Source: an uncultured Opitutaceae bacterium
Lineage (GTDB): Bacteria > Verrucomicrobiota > Verrucomicrobiia > Opitutales > Opitutaceae
Assembly (NCBI GenBank): GCA_903916755.1
Contig: CAIWXW010000109.1
Coordinates: 51,092 to 115,091 of the forward strand
DNA: 64,000 nt
Direction: 5' to 3'
The notes beneath the pieces were generated by a model that did no database searches, was not told the origin of the DNA, and saw only the letters and a list, made by a program, of their open reading frames with translations. This document shows, piece after piece, positions 19,778 through 27,857 of this stretch. A program made the position numbers and the translations under genes. The first letter of the stretch is position 1. Each line of letters starts with the position of its first letter.

Positions 19778-20917
19778 TTAGCCGAGCAGGTTCTGCCAGT
19801 GACGATCCTTCGCCTGGCGGGCGGCCTTGAGGGCGCCGCGGGCGACATAGTCCTTGTAGTTCTCACCGAGGACGCGGACCCGCGGGTTCTCGAAGCCTTC
19901 CTCGAGCAGCTTGGTCTGCAGCGCGACGCCGAAGCCCTTGATCAGGCTGCCGCCGCCGGTGACAATGATGTTCTGCAGGAGTTCGGAGACGCTGTCCGCG
20001 TCGGCGCGGGCGATCAGCTCGCGGGTCATCTCGAAGACCTTCTGCAGCAGCGCTTCGCAGCCGGCGCCCACCTGGTCGGTGACGTCGAGCTTCTTGACCT
20101 TGCCGCCGACCATCACGGTGGCCACGGCCGGGGTCGCCGCGTCCTTCGCGAGGACAAACGAGTGCTGCTCCTTGATGTCGCGGACGCGGGCCGGGGTGAG
20201 GCCGCAGTCCGGATAGGCGGCGAGGATGCCGTCCAGGATGATCTGGTCGACCGCGTCGCCGGCAAAGGGCTCGCTCAGCTGGTCGTCCGCCGTCGGGTAG
20301 TGGCCCTGCACCAGGCAGACGTCGGTCGAGCCGGCGCCAATGTCGATGTAGAGGGAATTGGCCACCGGGTCCTGATACTTGCCCTCGCTGACGCGGGCGT
20401 CGTCACGGTAGCCCAGGGCCGCGAGGAACGGCTCCGGCACGAAGATGATCTTGTCGAAGACGCCCTGGACGGCCTTGCGGGCGTTCTCCCGGGCGGCGAG
20501 GTCGGAGCTCGCGGGCATGCCGATCACGGCGCGCACTTCGCGGTCGCCGGCCTTCAGGCGGTCGCGCAGGTGCTGCGCGAAAAGGCGGGCGGACGGCAGG
20601 TCATGGATCACGCCACCCTGGAGCGGCCGCACGATGCTCAGGTAGAGCTTGTGCGCGAGCGCCTCCTGGCCGAAGAGCACCTTGGCATCGCCGGGCAGCA
20701 CCCGGTTCAGCACATTCTCGGCGGCATAGCCGACGACGGTGGGGATTTTCTCCTGGAGCGAGACGGTGGTCTCAGCGGAGGCTTGGGCGGCGGACATGAG
20801 GCACGAGGTGTTCGTGCCCCAGTCGAGACCGACGTAGATGGTCTCGGTGGCGGAGGACCGGCCTTCTTCGCGGGCGGAGCCTCCCTTGCTGGCGGACTTA
20901 TTGATGGCGGTTTTCAC
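19778..20917 (-). CDS. MamK-like bacterial actin (ParM/MreB superfamily)
   Basis: This 379-residue actin-fold ATPase has phosphate-1 motif YVGLDWGTNTS (residues 28-38), phosphate-2 motif YIDIGAGSTDVC (190-201) and adenosine motif IIVTGGGSLIKGF. The segments AVIGMPASS, FVPEPFLAALGY (Glu162 in the position of the MamK catalytic Glu), DIKEQHSFV and the final RHWQNLLG recall magnetosome MamK much more than plasmid ParM. MamK polymerises into filaments that position magnetosomes. No other mam gene is in the window, so the filament here must position or segregate something else. The basic N-terminal 22 residues are an extra tail. It follows an unknown 174-residue gene by 42 bp in one operon. The similarity is from memory of MamK, not from a search. 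Confidence 0.8.
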   Translation of the reverse strand: MKTAINKSASKGGSAREEGRSSATETIYVGLDWGTNTSCLMSAAQASAETTVSLQEKIPTVVGYAAENVLNRVLPGDAKVLFGQEALAHKLYLSIVRPLQGGVIHDLPSARLFAQHLRDRLKAGDREVRAVIGMPASSDLAARENARKAVQGVFDKIIFVPEPFLAALGYRDDARVSEGKYQDPVANSLYIDIGAGSTDVCLVQGHYPTADDQLSEPFAGDAVDQIILDGILAAYPDCGLTPARVRDIKEQHSFVLAKDAATPAVATVMVGGKVKKLDVTDQVGAGCEALLQKVFEMTRELIARADADSVSELLQNIIVTGGGSLIKGFGVALQTKLLEEGFENPRVRVLGENYKDYVARGALKAARQAKDRHWQNLLG

Positions 20918-20959
20918 TTTTGGATTATGTCTGGGTTGTGGTTGGGACGAGACAAAGGG

Positions 20960-21484
20960 TCAGGCGAGGGCCGCCTCGGCGGCGGAGGGCTCAGCCTCGG
21001 GGGCAAAAAGTTCGCGCGGCAGCTGGGTGGCGCGGCGGACGGGCAGGATGGCTTCCCCCATGCTCTCGAACTCGGCCTCGCCGAGGGCGTCGAGCATGTC
21101 GGAGACGTTGTCGATGGCCACTTCGCGGCGGAGGCCCAGGGCCTGGGCCGGAATCGGCCAGCGGGCGCCCTTGGGCTGCTCGCCGAGCCGCGCGCAGACC
21201 TCGTTGACGATCATCCGCTGCTGCATGAAGCCCAGCTCCACGCTCTCCTGCACCCGGCTGAAAAGGCTGGTGAGCTGCTCGCGGCACGCGGCCGCGGGCA
21301 GGCCGCAGCGGCTGGACCAGGCGCGGATCAATTCCGGCAGGCGCTCCTGGAGCAGCGGGGCCACCTTGGCCTCCCTGCCCTCCTTGCGCAGAATGCAGGC
21401 CTCAAAGGTCCAGCGGACGATCTCGTTCCAGAGATAGCGCGGGTTGGCAGTTTGAACCGGGGAGGGCGTGGTGGTGGACGACAT
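20960..21484 (-). CDS. Unknown partner of the MamK-like actin
   Basis: I do not recognise this 174-residue protein. It is predicted soluble and mostly helical, with an N-terminal Ser/Thr/Pro-rich tail, an aromatic segment (YLWNEIVRWTFEACILRKEGR) and an acidic Ala/Glu-rich C-terminus. No membrane segment or signal peptide is visible. It is the first gene of a two-gene operon with the actin, an arrangement typical of filament systems where the neighbour is an adaptor or regulator. An inverted repeat lies 57-74 bp upstream of its start. It could bind the actin or a cargo; nothing in the sequence shows which. Confidence 0.7.
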   Translation of the reverse strand: MSSTTTPSPVQTANPRYLWNEIVRWTFEACILRKEGREAKVAPLLQERLPELIRAWSSRCGLPAAACREQLTSLFSRVQESVELGFMQQRMIVNEVCARLGEQPKGARWPIPAQALGLRREVAIDNVSDMLDALGEAEFESMGEAILPVRRATQLPRELFAPEAEPSAAEAALA

Positions 21485-21540
21485 GCGGATTTGCGCTCTG
21501 GAAACGCAAACCGTATGCCAGTCGATTTAAGTCATTTATT

Positions 21541-21558
21541 GATATGTTGTTACATATC
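21541..21558. promoter_or_regulatory. Inverted repeat upstream of the MamK-like operon
   Basis: GATATGT (21541-21547) and ACATATC (21552-21558) form a perfect 7-bp inverted repeat with spacer TGTT in an unusually AT-rich patch (about 21525-21570). A TATAG-containing stretch on the minus strand just upstream could be part of a -10 element. A second repeat, TTTGCG (21490-21495) and CGCAAA (21505-21510), lies in the leader. A repressor operator is inferred; no regulator is encoded beside it. Confidence 0.45.
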
Positions 21559-21645
21559 TATAATTACACCGCCGCGTTGCCGTGAAAGCCGAGCGGCAGG
21601 AAATGCCTAGCCCTGCGAACCGCTCCGATTAAGCTCATCCGGCTA

Positions 21646-22416
21646 ATGAAGACCCGCCAAGAGATCGTGGAGAACTGGCTGCCCCGGTACACGGGCGTCG
21701 AGCTCAAGAAGTTCGGAAAGTACATTCTCCTGACGAACTTCCAGCACTATGTGAGCCTCTTCGCCGAATGGCACGGGGTGCAGGTGATGGGCAAGGACCG
21801 GCCGATGCCCAATGCCACGGCGGGTGACATCACCATCATCAATTTCGGCATGGGCAGCGCCACGGCCGCGACCGTGATGGACCTCCTCTCCTCCCTTCCG
21901 CCCAAGGCCGTGCTCTTCCTGGGCAAATGCGGCGGCGTGAAGCACCGGGCGGAAGTCGGTGACTTCATCCTGCCGATCGCGGCGATCCGCGGCGAGGGCA
22001 CCAGCAACGACTATTTCCCGCCCGAGGTTCCCGCCCTCCCCGCCTTCGCCCTGCAGAAGGCCATCTCCACCACGATCCGCGACCACGCGCGGGACTACTG
22101 GACCGGGACGATCTACACCACCAACCGCCGGGTCTGGGAGCACGACGAGGACTTCAAGAAGTACCTGAAGAAAGTCCGCGCGCTGGCGGTCGACATGGAG
22201 ACGGCGACCATCTTCGTCACCGGTTTCTTCAACGAGATTCCCACCGGCGCCCTGCTTTTGGTTTCGGACCAGCCGATGGTGCCCGAGGGCGTGAAGACGG
22301 CTGAGAGCGACAAGAAGGTCGACACCAAGTTTGTGAGCGACCACCTGCGGGTCGGGATCGATTCGCTGAAGCAGCTGATCAATCAGGGACTCACCGTGAA
22401 GCACCTGAAGTTCTGA
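21646..22416 (+). CDS. amn: AMP nucleosidase (short form)
   Basis: This 256-residue phosphorylase/nucleosidase-fold enzyme has INFGMGSATAATVMDLL, FLGKCGGVKHRAEVGDFILPIAAIRGEGTSN and the purine-site motif AVDMETATIFVTGF, with LVSDQPMVPEGVK near the end. AMP nucleosidase hydrolyses AMP to adenine and ribose 5-phosphate. The E. coli enzyme has a long extra N-terminal regulatory domain that is missing here; the catalytic-domain-only form occurs in Bacteroidetes and other groups. It is divergent from the MamK-like operon across 161 bp. Confidence 0.88.
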   Translation: MKTRQEIVENWLPRYTGVELKKFGKYILLTNFQHYVSLFAEWHGVQVMGKDRPMPNATAGDITIINFGMGSATAATVMDLLSSLPPKAVLFLGKCGGVKHRAEVGDFILPIAAIRGEGTSNDYFPPEVPALPAFALQKAISTTIRDHARDYWTGTIYTTNRRVWEHDEDFKKYLKKVRALAVDMETATIFVTGFFNEIPTGALLLVSDQPMVPEGVKTAESDKKVDTKFVSDHLRVGIDSLKQLINQGLTVKHLKF

Positions 22417-22425
22417 CGGGGAAGC

Positions 22426-22641
22426 TTAGGCCGCGGAGGGACTGCCCTCGACTGCGGCGACGTGCAGGGGAATGATCTCCGCCCAGGACCCATCGCTGTA
22501 TTCGATGTCGATGCGGCGGAGGATCCGCGTGATCGTCAGATTATCGGGCGTCGGGACCTCGTGGGCCTTTCCGCTCGAGGTGACCATGACGAAGGGCCGA
22601 AACGGCGCCGCCTCCTGCAGCTTCATAATCTTCGCAAGCAT
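22426..22641 (-). CDS. Small conserved hypothetical protein
   Basis: This protein of about 71 residues contains EAAPFRPFVMVTSSGKAHEVPTPDN and ends with hydrophobic IDIEYSDGSWAEIIPLHVAAVE. The PFRPF...G..HxVPxP pattern is shared by a family of short, uncharacterised proteins in Planctomycetes and Verrucomicrobia, as I recall it. It is convergent with amn (9 bp apart). An internal ATG at 22626 is an alternative start. Function unknown. Confidence 0.55.
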   Translation of the reverse strand: MLAKIMKLQEAAPFRPFVMVTSSGKAHEVPTPDNLTITRILRRIDIEYSDGSWAEIIPLHVAAVEGSPSAA

Positions 22642-22717
22642 CACCGTGACCGGATCTGAAATCAGGCGGCGTCATCATGGTCATTCGTGGGGCTTGCCCC
22701 TATGGTAGCAACCCCGC

Positions 22718-23629
22718 TCACGGCCTCACCTCGAGGCCGAACGGGGCCGAAACGACCCCCGCTCCCGCATCCACCCGCGCCCAGAACACATACGGCCCCG
22801 GATCGGCCAGGGTGACCTTGAAGACCAGGCGTTCCGCCCGATCCGCGGTCGGCCGCGGCGGGCTATCCGGCCGCAGGTTCACCAGGCCCGTTCGGTCCCG
22901 GTCAAATGCCGTCAGCCGGGCCGCGGCGCCATCCACCGCGCGGAGGCTGATGGCGGAGCCGTCGAGGCGTTGCACCGTCAAGTCGAGCTCCGCCGGCTCG
23001 CGGGCGCGGACCGTCTTGCCCGTGCGCAGCGTGAGCCGCAGTCCGTCGCGCTCGAAGACATCCGCCGGCGTGGCGCGCGGCGCCTCGATCTGCAGCACAT
23101 GCTGGTCCCCGCCCACCGGGAGATCGGCGGAGCCATACATTTCCTGGTCCGTCGCCCGCGGGGTGAAGTCGGCGAAGACCCGGTAAAGGCCATGGCGGTG
23201 CGGGGTGAAGCGAAAGCTCCAGGCGCCCTCCGCCGACCCCACTTCCGTCTCGGCCGTCTGGAAGTCGGCCAGGTCAGGATCCACGAGCAGGATGTTCAGC
23301 TTTTGCGCGCCCGTCGGCAGGAGGGCGGCCGGGCCGATCGGCTTGCCGGTGTTGGTCCGGAGCGTGAGGTCGACTTCGATGGGACGGTTGGCGACCGCCG
23401 GCACCGGGGCGCGCAGCGTCAGCGCCACCGGGGACGCCCGCGATACTACCGGCACGAAGCGCGGGTCCGCCGCGTTGCAGAATTCGAGGGCGCCCGGTCC
23501 GCCCGTCACAAAATCCATGTGCGACAGCTTGGGGCCGCCGCGGAGCACGCGCAGGCCGACCAGCAGGACGGCGGCGGCGATCGTCAGCCCGACCACCTGC
23601 CGGACCTGCGTCCGCGAGAGGGCGCTCAT
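22718..23629 (-). CDS. Membrane-anchored Ig-like protein in the oxidase-assembly cluster
   Basis: This protein of about 303 residues has one N-terminal transmembrane segment (VVGLTIAAAVLLVGLRVL) and then an extracytoplasmic region with at least two beta-sandwich-like repeats, each with a pattern of the type FxPxxxGLYRVFADF or DPGPYVFWARV. No enzyme motif is visible. It overlaps the SCO gene by 4 bp (ATGA), so it is probably made with it. A role in copper or redox handling at the membrane is an inference from that coupling. The longer open frame starting at 23668 lies inside SCO and is unlikely. Confidence 0.65.
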   Translation of the reverse strand: MSALSRTQVRQVVGLTIAAAVLLVGLRVLRGGPKLSHMDFVTGGPGALEFCNAADPRFVPVVSRASPVALTLRAPVPAVANRPIEVDLTLRTNTGKPIGPAALLPTGAQKLNILLVDPDLADFQTAETEVGSAEGAWSFRFTPHRHGLYRVFADFTPRATDQEMYGSADLPVGGDQHVLQIEAPRATPADVFERDGLRLTLRTGKTVRAREPAELDLTVQRLDGSAISLRAVDGAAARLTAFDRDRTGLVNLRPDSPPRPTADRAERLVFKVTLADPGPYVFWARVDAGAGVVSAPFGLEVRP

Positions 23630-24528
23630 GGCCGGCGCATCCGCGCCACGAAGTCCTTGGGCTCCCACTCGGAGCCGTCAGCGCGCCAGACTATCTTGCC
23701 GTGCTGGTCGATCAGCAGGGTTGCCAGGGTGTGCTTGAGAATCTCGCCCTCGAATTCGGCCACCACCCCGAACTGCGTCAGCAGGTCCCGGATCGCGCCT
23801 GGCGGCCCGGTCAGAAACGAGAAGTTCGTCGTGTCGATCCCGCGCGCGCTGGCGTAGTCGTGGAGCACGCCGGGTGTGTCGTGCTCCGGGTCCAGGGTGA
23901 CCGACACGAACTCGATGTTGGCGATGTGGGCCTGGGCGGCCAGGCGCTGGGTGGCCATCATCTTCATCGTCGCGGCCGGGCACATGTTGGCGAAGGGGCA
24001 GCGGCTGTAGATGAAGTTGAGCATAACCTGCTTGCCGCGGAAGCGGCCGCTCTGCACGACCCGCCCCGACTGGTCGTAGAGCGCGAAGTCCGGCAGGGTC
24101 TCGCCGAGGTCGCGGTAGACGGAATTGCCGCGATCATGGGTGTCCTCCCGCAGGTGCCGCTGGCCCGCCGCCACGGCATCCGTGGCCGCGCGGTCATCCG
24201 GCCAGATGCTCTCCAGCCTCGGGGCCTGCAGATCCGCCACCAGCTGCGCCCGGATGCGCTCGCCCGGATGGACGCTCGCGACGTCGCCCGCAGCAGCCGC
24301 GAATTCCATGGTCATGCCCGGCATGAGGCCGGGCACGTCATCATGCCGCACGGTCAGGCGGTCGTGCAAACGGTCGACCGACACGACCTCGCCCGTCAAG
24401 GGGTAGCGCTTGGGACCGGCCGGCGCCGCCACCGGGGAGGCTGGCTTCGAGCAGCCTGAGAGCAGCAGCCCTCCAAGCAAAAGCGGGACGGCAAAAATCG
24501 CAAACCCAGCGGGTCCATTAGCACTCAC
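23626..24528 (-). CDS. SCO1/SenC copper chaperone with N-terminal CusF-like domain
   Basis: This is a lipoprotein (lipobox LLLSGC, Cys26) of 300 residues. A CusF-like copper-binding domain (YPLTGEVVSVD...GLMPGMTMEF, residues about 42-100) precedes a thioredoxin-fold SCO domain. The SCO cysteines are C177 and C183 (CPFANMC, C-x5-C instead of the usual C-x3-C), with the conserved His in ILKHTLATLL. SCO proteins deliver copper to the CuA site of COX2. It is divergent from ctaA across 86 bp, which places it with heme A synthesis genes and the oxidase. Confidence 0.9.
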   Translation of the reverse strand: MSANGPAGFAIFAVPLLLGGLLLSGCSKPASPVAAPAGPKRYPLTGEVVSVDRLHDRLTVRHDDVPGLMPGMTMEFAAAAGDVASVHPGERIRAQLVADLQAPRLESIWPDDRAATDAVAAGQRHLREDTHDRGNSVYRDLGETLPDFALYDQSGRVVQSGRFRGKQVMLNFIYSRCPFANMCPAATMKMMATQRLAAQAHIANIEFVSVTLDPEHDTPGVLHDYASARGIDTTNFSFLTGPPGAIRDLLTQFGVVAEFEGEILKHTLATLLIDQHGKIVWRADGSEWEPKDFVARMRRP

Positions 24529-24614
24529 ACCCTTACAGATCCGTCGCCTGATAGAATTGTCAAAGGGTTTGCGGTAAGCAGCACGGGGCCTTCTGCTGGC
24601 AGGTCGCTCCGCTC

Positions 24615-25589
24615 ATGTCCTCCCCTTCCACCGCCCCGCGAACCACCCGCACCCCGCCAGCGCTGGCGGCCGTGGCCGCCCTCGGCTGCGCCTGGTCCTT
24701 TGTGACGGTCACCCTGGGGGCGTTCACGACCACGATCGGCGCCGGCATGGCCTTCCCCGACTGGCCGCTTTCCAACGGCTCGCTCAACCCGCACGGCTGG
24801 CTGACCAACGTGGCGATGTTCGCCGAGCATTCGCACCGGCTGAGCGTGGGCCTGCTCAGCACGGTCACTCTCGTGATCGCGATCTGGCTCTCCCGGACCG
24901 AGAGGCGCCGCTGGCTGCGGCAGCTCGGCTGGTTCGCCTTCGCCCTCGTGATCCTGCAGGCGGTCGTCGGCGGCCTGCGCGTCCTGCTCGAGCCCGACCA
25001 GGTGAAGCCGATCGACACCAGCGTCGGCGAACTATTCGCCATGCTTCACGCGTGCCTGGCGCAGGCATTCGTGTGCACGCTGATCGCGATCGCCACGGCC
25101 TGCTCACGCTCCTGGCGCGAAGACGCGATTCCCGTGGGCGCCGGCCTCCGCCGAACGGGGGTGGTGTGCTGCGGGCTCCTCTTCCTCCAGCTGGCGATCG
25201 CGGCGGTGATGCGGCACAGCAACGCGGGCCTGGCCATTCCCTCCTTCCCCTGGTCCGGTCCCGATCACGCGCTGCTGCCCCCGGTCTGGAGCTTCCGGGT
25301 CGCGATCCAGTTCGCGCATCGCGCGATGGCGCTCGTGCTGACGGTCGCGCTCGTCGCGTTCGCGGTGAGGATCTGGCGGGACCGCGGCGCTCCGCTCGGA
25401 ATGCGCAGCGGCGCCTCCCTCCTGGTCAGCCTCCTCGCCTTCCAGATCCTGCTCGGCGCGATGATCATCCGGACCTACCGCGACCCGGGCATCACCACCG
25501 CCCATGTGGTCACCGGAGCGCTCACCCTGGCGACCGCCTTCTGGCTGACGTGGCGCGCCCATCGCGACCCGCTCGAGTCCCCCGCCTGA
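24615..25589 (+). CDS. ctaA: Heme A synthase (COX15/CtaA)
   Basis: CtaA oxidises the methyl group of heme O to the formyl of heme A for aa3-type oxidases. The 324-residue protein has about eight transmembrane helices with the paired His ligands in EHSHRLSVG and FAHRAMAL, plus a conserved GAFTTTIGAGMAFPDWPL and VVGGLRVLLE. It lies 8 bp upstream of ctaB and is divergent from SCO. Confidence 0.93.
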   Translation: MSSPSTAPRTTRTPPALAAVAALGCAWSFVTVTLGAFTTTIGAGMAFPDWPLSNGSLNPHGWLTNVAMFAEHSHRLSVGLLSTVTLVIAIWLSRTERRRWLRQLGWFAFALVILQAVVGGLRVLLEPDQVKPIDTSVGELFAMLHACLAQAFVCTLIAIATACSRSWREDAIPVGAGLRRTGVVCCGLLFLQLAIAAVMRHSNAGLAIPSFPWSGPDHALLPPVWSFRVAIQFAHRAMALVLTVALVAFAVRIWRDRGAPLGMRSGASLLVSLLAFQILLGAMIIRTYRDPGITTAHVVTGALTLATAFWLTWRAHRDPLESPA

Positions 25590-25597
25590 GCCACCCC

Positions 25598-26470
25598 ATG
25601 GCGGAAAAGGCCAAATTCGCGGACTACCTCGAGCTGACGAAGCCGCGGCTCAGCCTGCTCTCCGTGTTGACCGCCCTGGTCGGGTACGCGGTCGAGCGGC
25701 CCTCCGCCGGCGCCATCGGGCTCGGCTGGATGGCGCTGGGGACCTGCCTCGCCGCCGGCGGGGTGGCCGCCCTCAACCAGTGGCTCGAGCATGAGACGGA
25801 TGGCCGCATGAAGCGCACCTCCGACCGCCCCATCCCGGCGGGCCGCGTCGCCACCGGCTCCGCCTTCGTGCTGGGCTCGGGCATGTGCATCCTCGCCCTG
25901 ATGCTGATCTTCGCCGAGGTGAACGGCATGGCGGCCCTGTTCGCCCTCCTGACCGTCGTGGCCTACCTCGGCTGGTACACCCCCGCCAAGCGCACCTCGC
26001 GCTGGAGCACCGAGATCGGCGCGGTCGCGGGCGCCCTGCCCCCCCTGATCGGCAACGCCGCCGCGACCGACTCCGTCACCCCGCTGGGCTGGATCCTCTT
26101 CGGTGTTCTCTTCTTCTGGCAGATCCCGCACTTCATGGCCGTCGCCTGGACCTACCGGCGCGACTACGCGGCCGTGCGGTTTCCCATGCTGCCGGTGCGC
26201 GACGAATCGGGCACCTGGGTGGCCCGCTGGGCCCTGGTGACCACGGTCCTCCTCGTGATCGTCAGCCTGCTGCCCATGGCCTTCAAGATGGACACCTGGT
26301 GGTATGGCGGCGCCGCGGTCGCCTTCGGCGGCTGGATGTTGTGGCAGGCGATCGTCTTTCTGCAGCCGAAGCGCCGCGATGGCGCCGCCCGCCAGCTTTT
26401 CCTCGCCTCCATCGCCTATCTGCCGCTGACCCTCGGCGCTTTGGTGGCCGATCGGATCATCCATTTCTGA
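25598..26470 (+). CDS. ctaB: Protoheme IX farnesyltransferase (heme O synthase)
   Basis: CtaB attaches farnesyl to heme B, giving heme O. The 290-residue UbiA-family membrane protein starts MAEKAKFADYLELTKPRLS, has the prenyl-binding NQWLEHETDGRMKRTSDRPIPAG (the Asp-rich N-x3-x-D-x3-D region) and a second motif YTPAKRTSRWSTEIGAVAGALPPLIG. The frame is open upstream into ctaA but that part is antiparallel noise. It sits between ctaA and a DUF420 gene, forming the assembly operon. Confidence 0.94.
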   Translation: MAEKAKFADYLELTKPRLSLLSVLTALVGYAVERPSAGAIGLGWMALGTCLAAGGVAALNQWLEHETDGRMKRTSDRPIPAGRVATGSAFVLGSGMCILALMLIFAEVNGMAALFALLTVVAYLGWYTPAKRTSRWSTEIGAVAGALPPLIGNAAATDSVTPLGWILFGVLFFWQIPHFMAVAWTYRRDYAAVRFPMLPVRDESGTWVARWALVTTVLLVIVSLLPMAFKMDTWWYGGAAVAFGGWMLWQAIVFLQPKRRDGAARQLFLASIAYLPLTLGALVADRIIHF

Positions 26471-26483
26471 ACGCTTTCATCCC

Positions 26484-27074
26484 ATGACGTCCCTGCCTTC
26501 CGCTGATGACCTGAAGCACACCGGCCTGCCCCCCTCGGCCCTGGCCGCGGCGCGCACGCCGGTCTCAGTGATCGCGGGCATCATCGCCGTCAGCGTGATC
26601 GCGAGTCTCTTTCTCTGCTGGCTGGTCTATTACCACGCGCCGACGGACGTGACCGGCACCCACCTGCTCTTCCTGCCGGCCCTGAACGCGGTCCTCAACG
26701 GGCTCTCGGCCATCGCCCTGGTCGTTGGATTCTGGCACATTCGCGCCCGCCGGATCGGACCCCATCGGACGGCGATGTTCACCGCGTTCTTCTTCTCCTC
26801 GATCTTTCTGGTCACCTACATCGCCAACCATGCGCTGCATGGCGACATGCGCTTCCAGGGCCAGGGGGCGATCCGGCCCTTCTACTTCGCGTTGCTCATC
26901 TCGCACATCGGCCTGTCGGTCCTGGCGCTGCCGATGATCCTGATCACGTTTTTCCTGTCGCTGAGCGGACGCTTCCCGGCTCACCGCCGGCTTGCCCGGT
27001 TCACCTTCCCGATCTGGCTCTATGTGTCAGTGACCGGAGTGATCGTGTACGCGATGCTGGCGGCCTACCGGTAA
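26484..27074 (+). CDS. DUF420 membrane protein (CtaM-like oxidase assembly factor)
   Basis: This 196-residue protein has five predicted transmembrane helices and belongs to DUF420, whose Staphylococcus member CtaM is needed for activity of heme A oxidases. Conserved features are LPALNAVLNGLSAIALVVGFWHIR, HRTAMFTAFFFSSIFLVTYI and the His in HIGLSVLALPMI. It is 13 bp downstream of ctaB and the last gene of ctaA-ctaB-DUF420. It ends 2 bp from the convergent DUF3307 gene. Confidence 0.88.
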   Translation: MTSLPSADDLKHTGLPPSALAAARTPVSVIAGIIAVSVIASLFLCWLVYYHAPTDVTGTHLLFLPALNAVLNGLSAIALVVGFWHIRARRIGPHRTAMFTAFFFSSIFLVTYIANHALHGDMRFQGQGAIRPFYFALLISHIGLSVLALPMILITFFLSLSGRFPAHRRLARFTFPIWLYVSVTGVIVYAMLAAYR

Positions 27075-27076
27075 TC

Positions 27077-27847
27077 CTATCTCACCAGGTGGTTCGCCAC
27101 CCAAAGGGTGGCGTAGGCAATGCCGATGGCAGAACCGAAACTCATCAAAGTGCCAATCGTGATATATTCGGCTTCGCGGCGGTTATCGGGATCTTTCAGC
27201 TCCCCGAAACGAAAGATAGATTTCGCGGCAATGAGAAACCCAATGCCGCCCGGTTGCCCGACAATCACCAAAAGGAAGATCAGGGCGCGCTCCCATTGGC
27301 CGATAGTCCGTCCGCCGTTCGTCAATCCGCGCGATTGAAAATCCGGGGCGGATTTCACTTTGGCCTGCTTGATCTCCTCCAGGTAAGGCCGCACGGCGAA
27401 GCCGATCATGAATCCGGTGGCCCGGACGCAAATGATTGCCCCGGCGGTCAATATCAGTGCGCGCACCCAATCGGGCCCGAATGCTTCGGTCCAACGTGAT
27501 GCGGTCATTTTAGGGCCTAGCCACACCGCCAGCGTGCTCAGCCAAATGAGGTGGGCCAGTTGATCCACCAAAAAGCCCTTGGTGGACCCATCCCGATTGT
27601 CGACCTGAGCTTTCACGCGGTCGATCGCGCCATGCACTGTTCCTATCGACGCCGCCGCGAGGACGGCCCAGCGGTCCCACCGGCCCGAAACCACCAAGGC
27701 AAGAAGCGCATGGAATCCCGCATGTCGTCCCAAGAGGGCGGGATCAGCTTTTCCTGTCGCCACGCGGCTGGTTTGCAGGACGAAGTCCCCTAGAAGATGT
27801 GCAGTGAACCAAGCGATCCAAAGCCCAAAAAGGCTGTAAGTCATCAT
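27077..27847 (-). CDS. DUF3307 membrane protein, partner of SatD
   Basis: This 256-residue protein has about six hydrophobic helices. The N-terminal segment (WIAWFTAHLLGDFVLQTSRVATGK...HAGFHALLALV) with conserved His/Asp residues is the DUF3307 signature. Function is unknown. It starts 10 bp after satD; the two are a recurrent pair. An 11-bp perfect inverted repeat covers its start codon region (27829-27857). Codon choice and base composition are clearly lower in GC than the flanking oxidase genes, suggesting transfer. Confidence 0.75.
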   Translation of the reverse strand: MMTYSLFGLWIAWFTAHLLGDFVLQTSRVATGKADPALLGRHAGFHALLALVVSGRWDRWAVLAAASIGTVHGAIDRVKAQVDNRDGSTKGFLVDQLAHLIWLSTLAVWLGPKMTASRWTEAFGPDWVRALILTAGAIICVRATGFMIGFAVRPYLEEIKQAKVKSAPDFQSRGLTNGGRTIGQWERALIFLLVIVGQPGGIGFLIAAKSIFRFGELKDPDNRREAEYITIGTLMSFGSAIGIAYATLWVANHLVR

Positions 27848-27857
27848 TACAGCCTTT
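27829..27857 (-). promoter_or_regulatory. Perfect 11-bp inverted repeat over the DUF3307 start codon
   Basis: AAAGGCTGTAA (27829-27839) and TTACAGCCTTT (27847-27857) flank the 7-nt spacer GTCATCA, which contains the DUF3307 start codons on the minus strand. The repeat begins immediately after the satD stop. The half-site TTACAGCCT recurs at the satD promoter, so a DNA operator shared by both genes is likely. The same sequence would also form an mRNA hairpin hiding the start codon. Confidence 0.65.
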
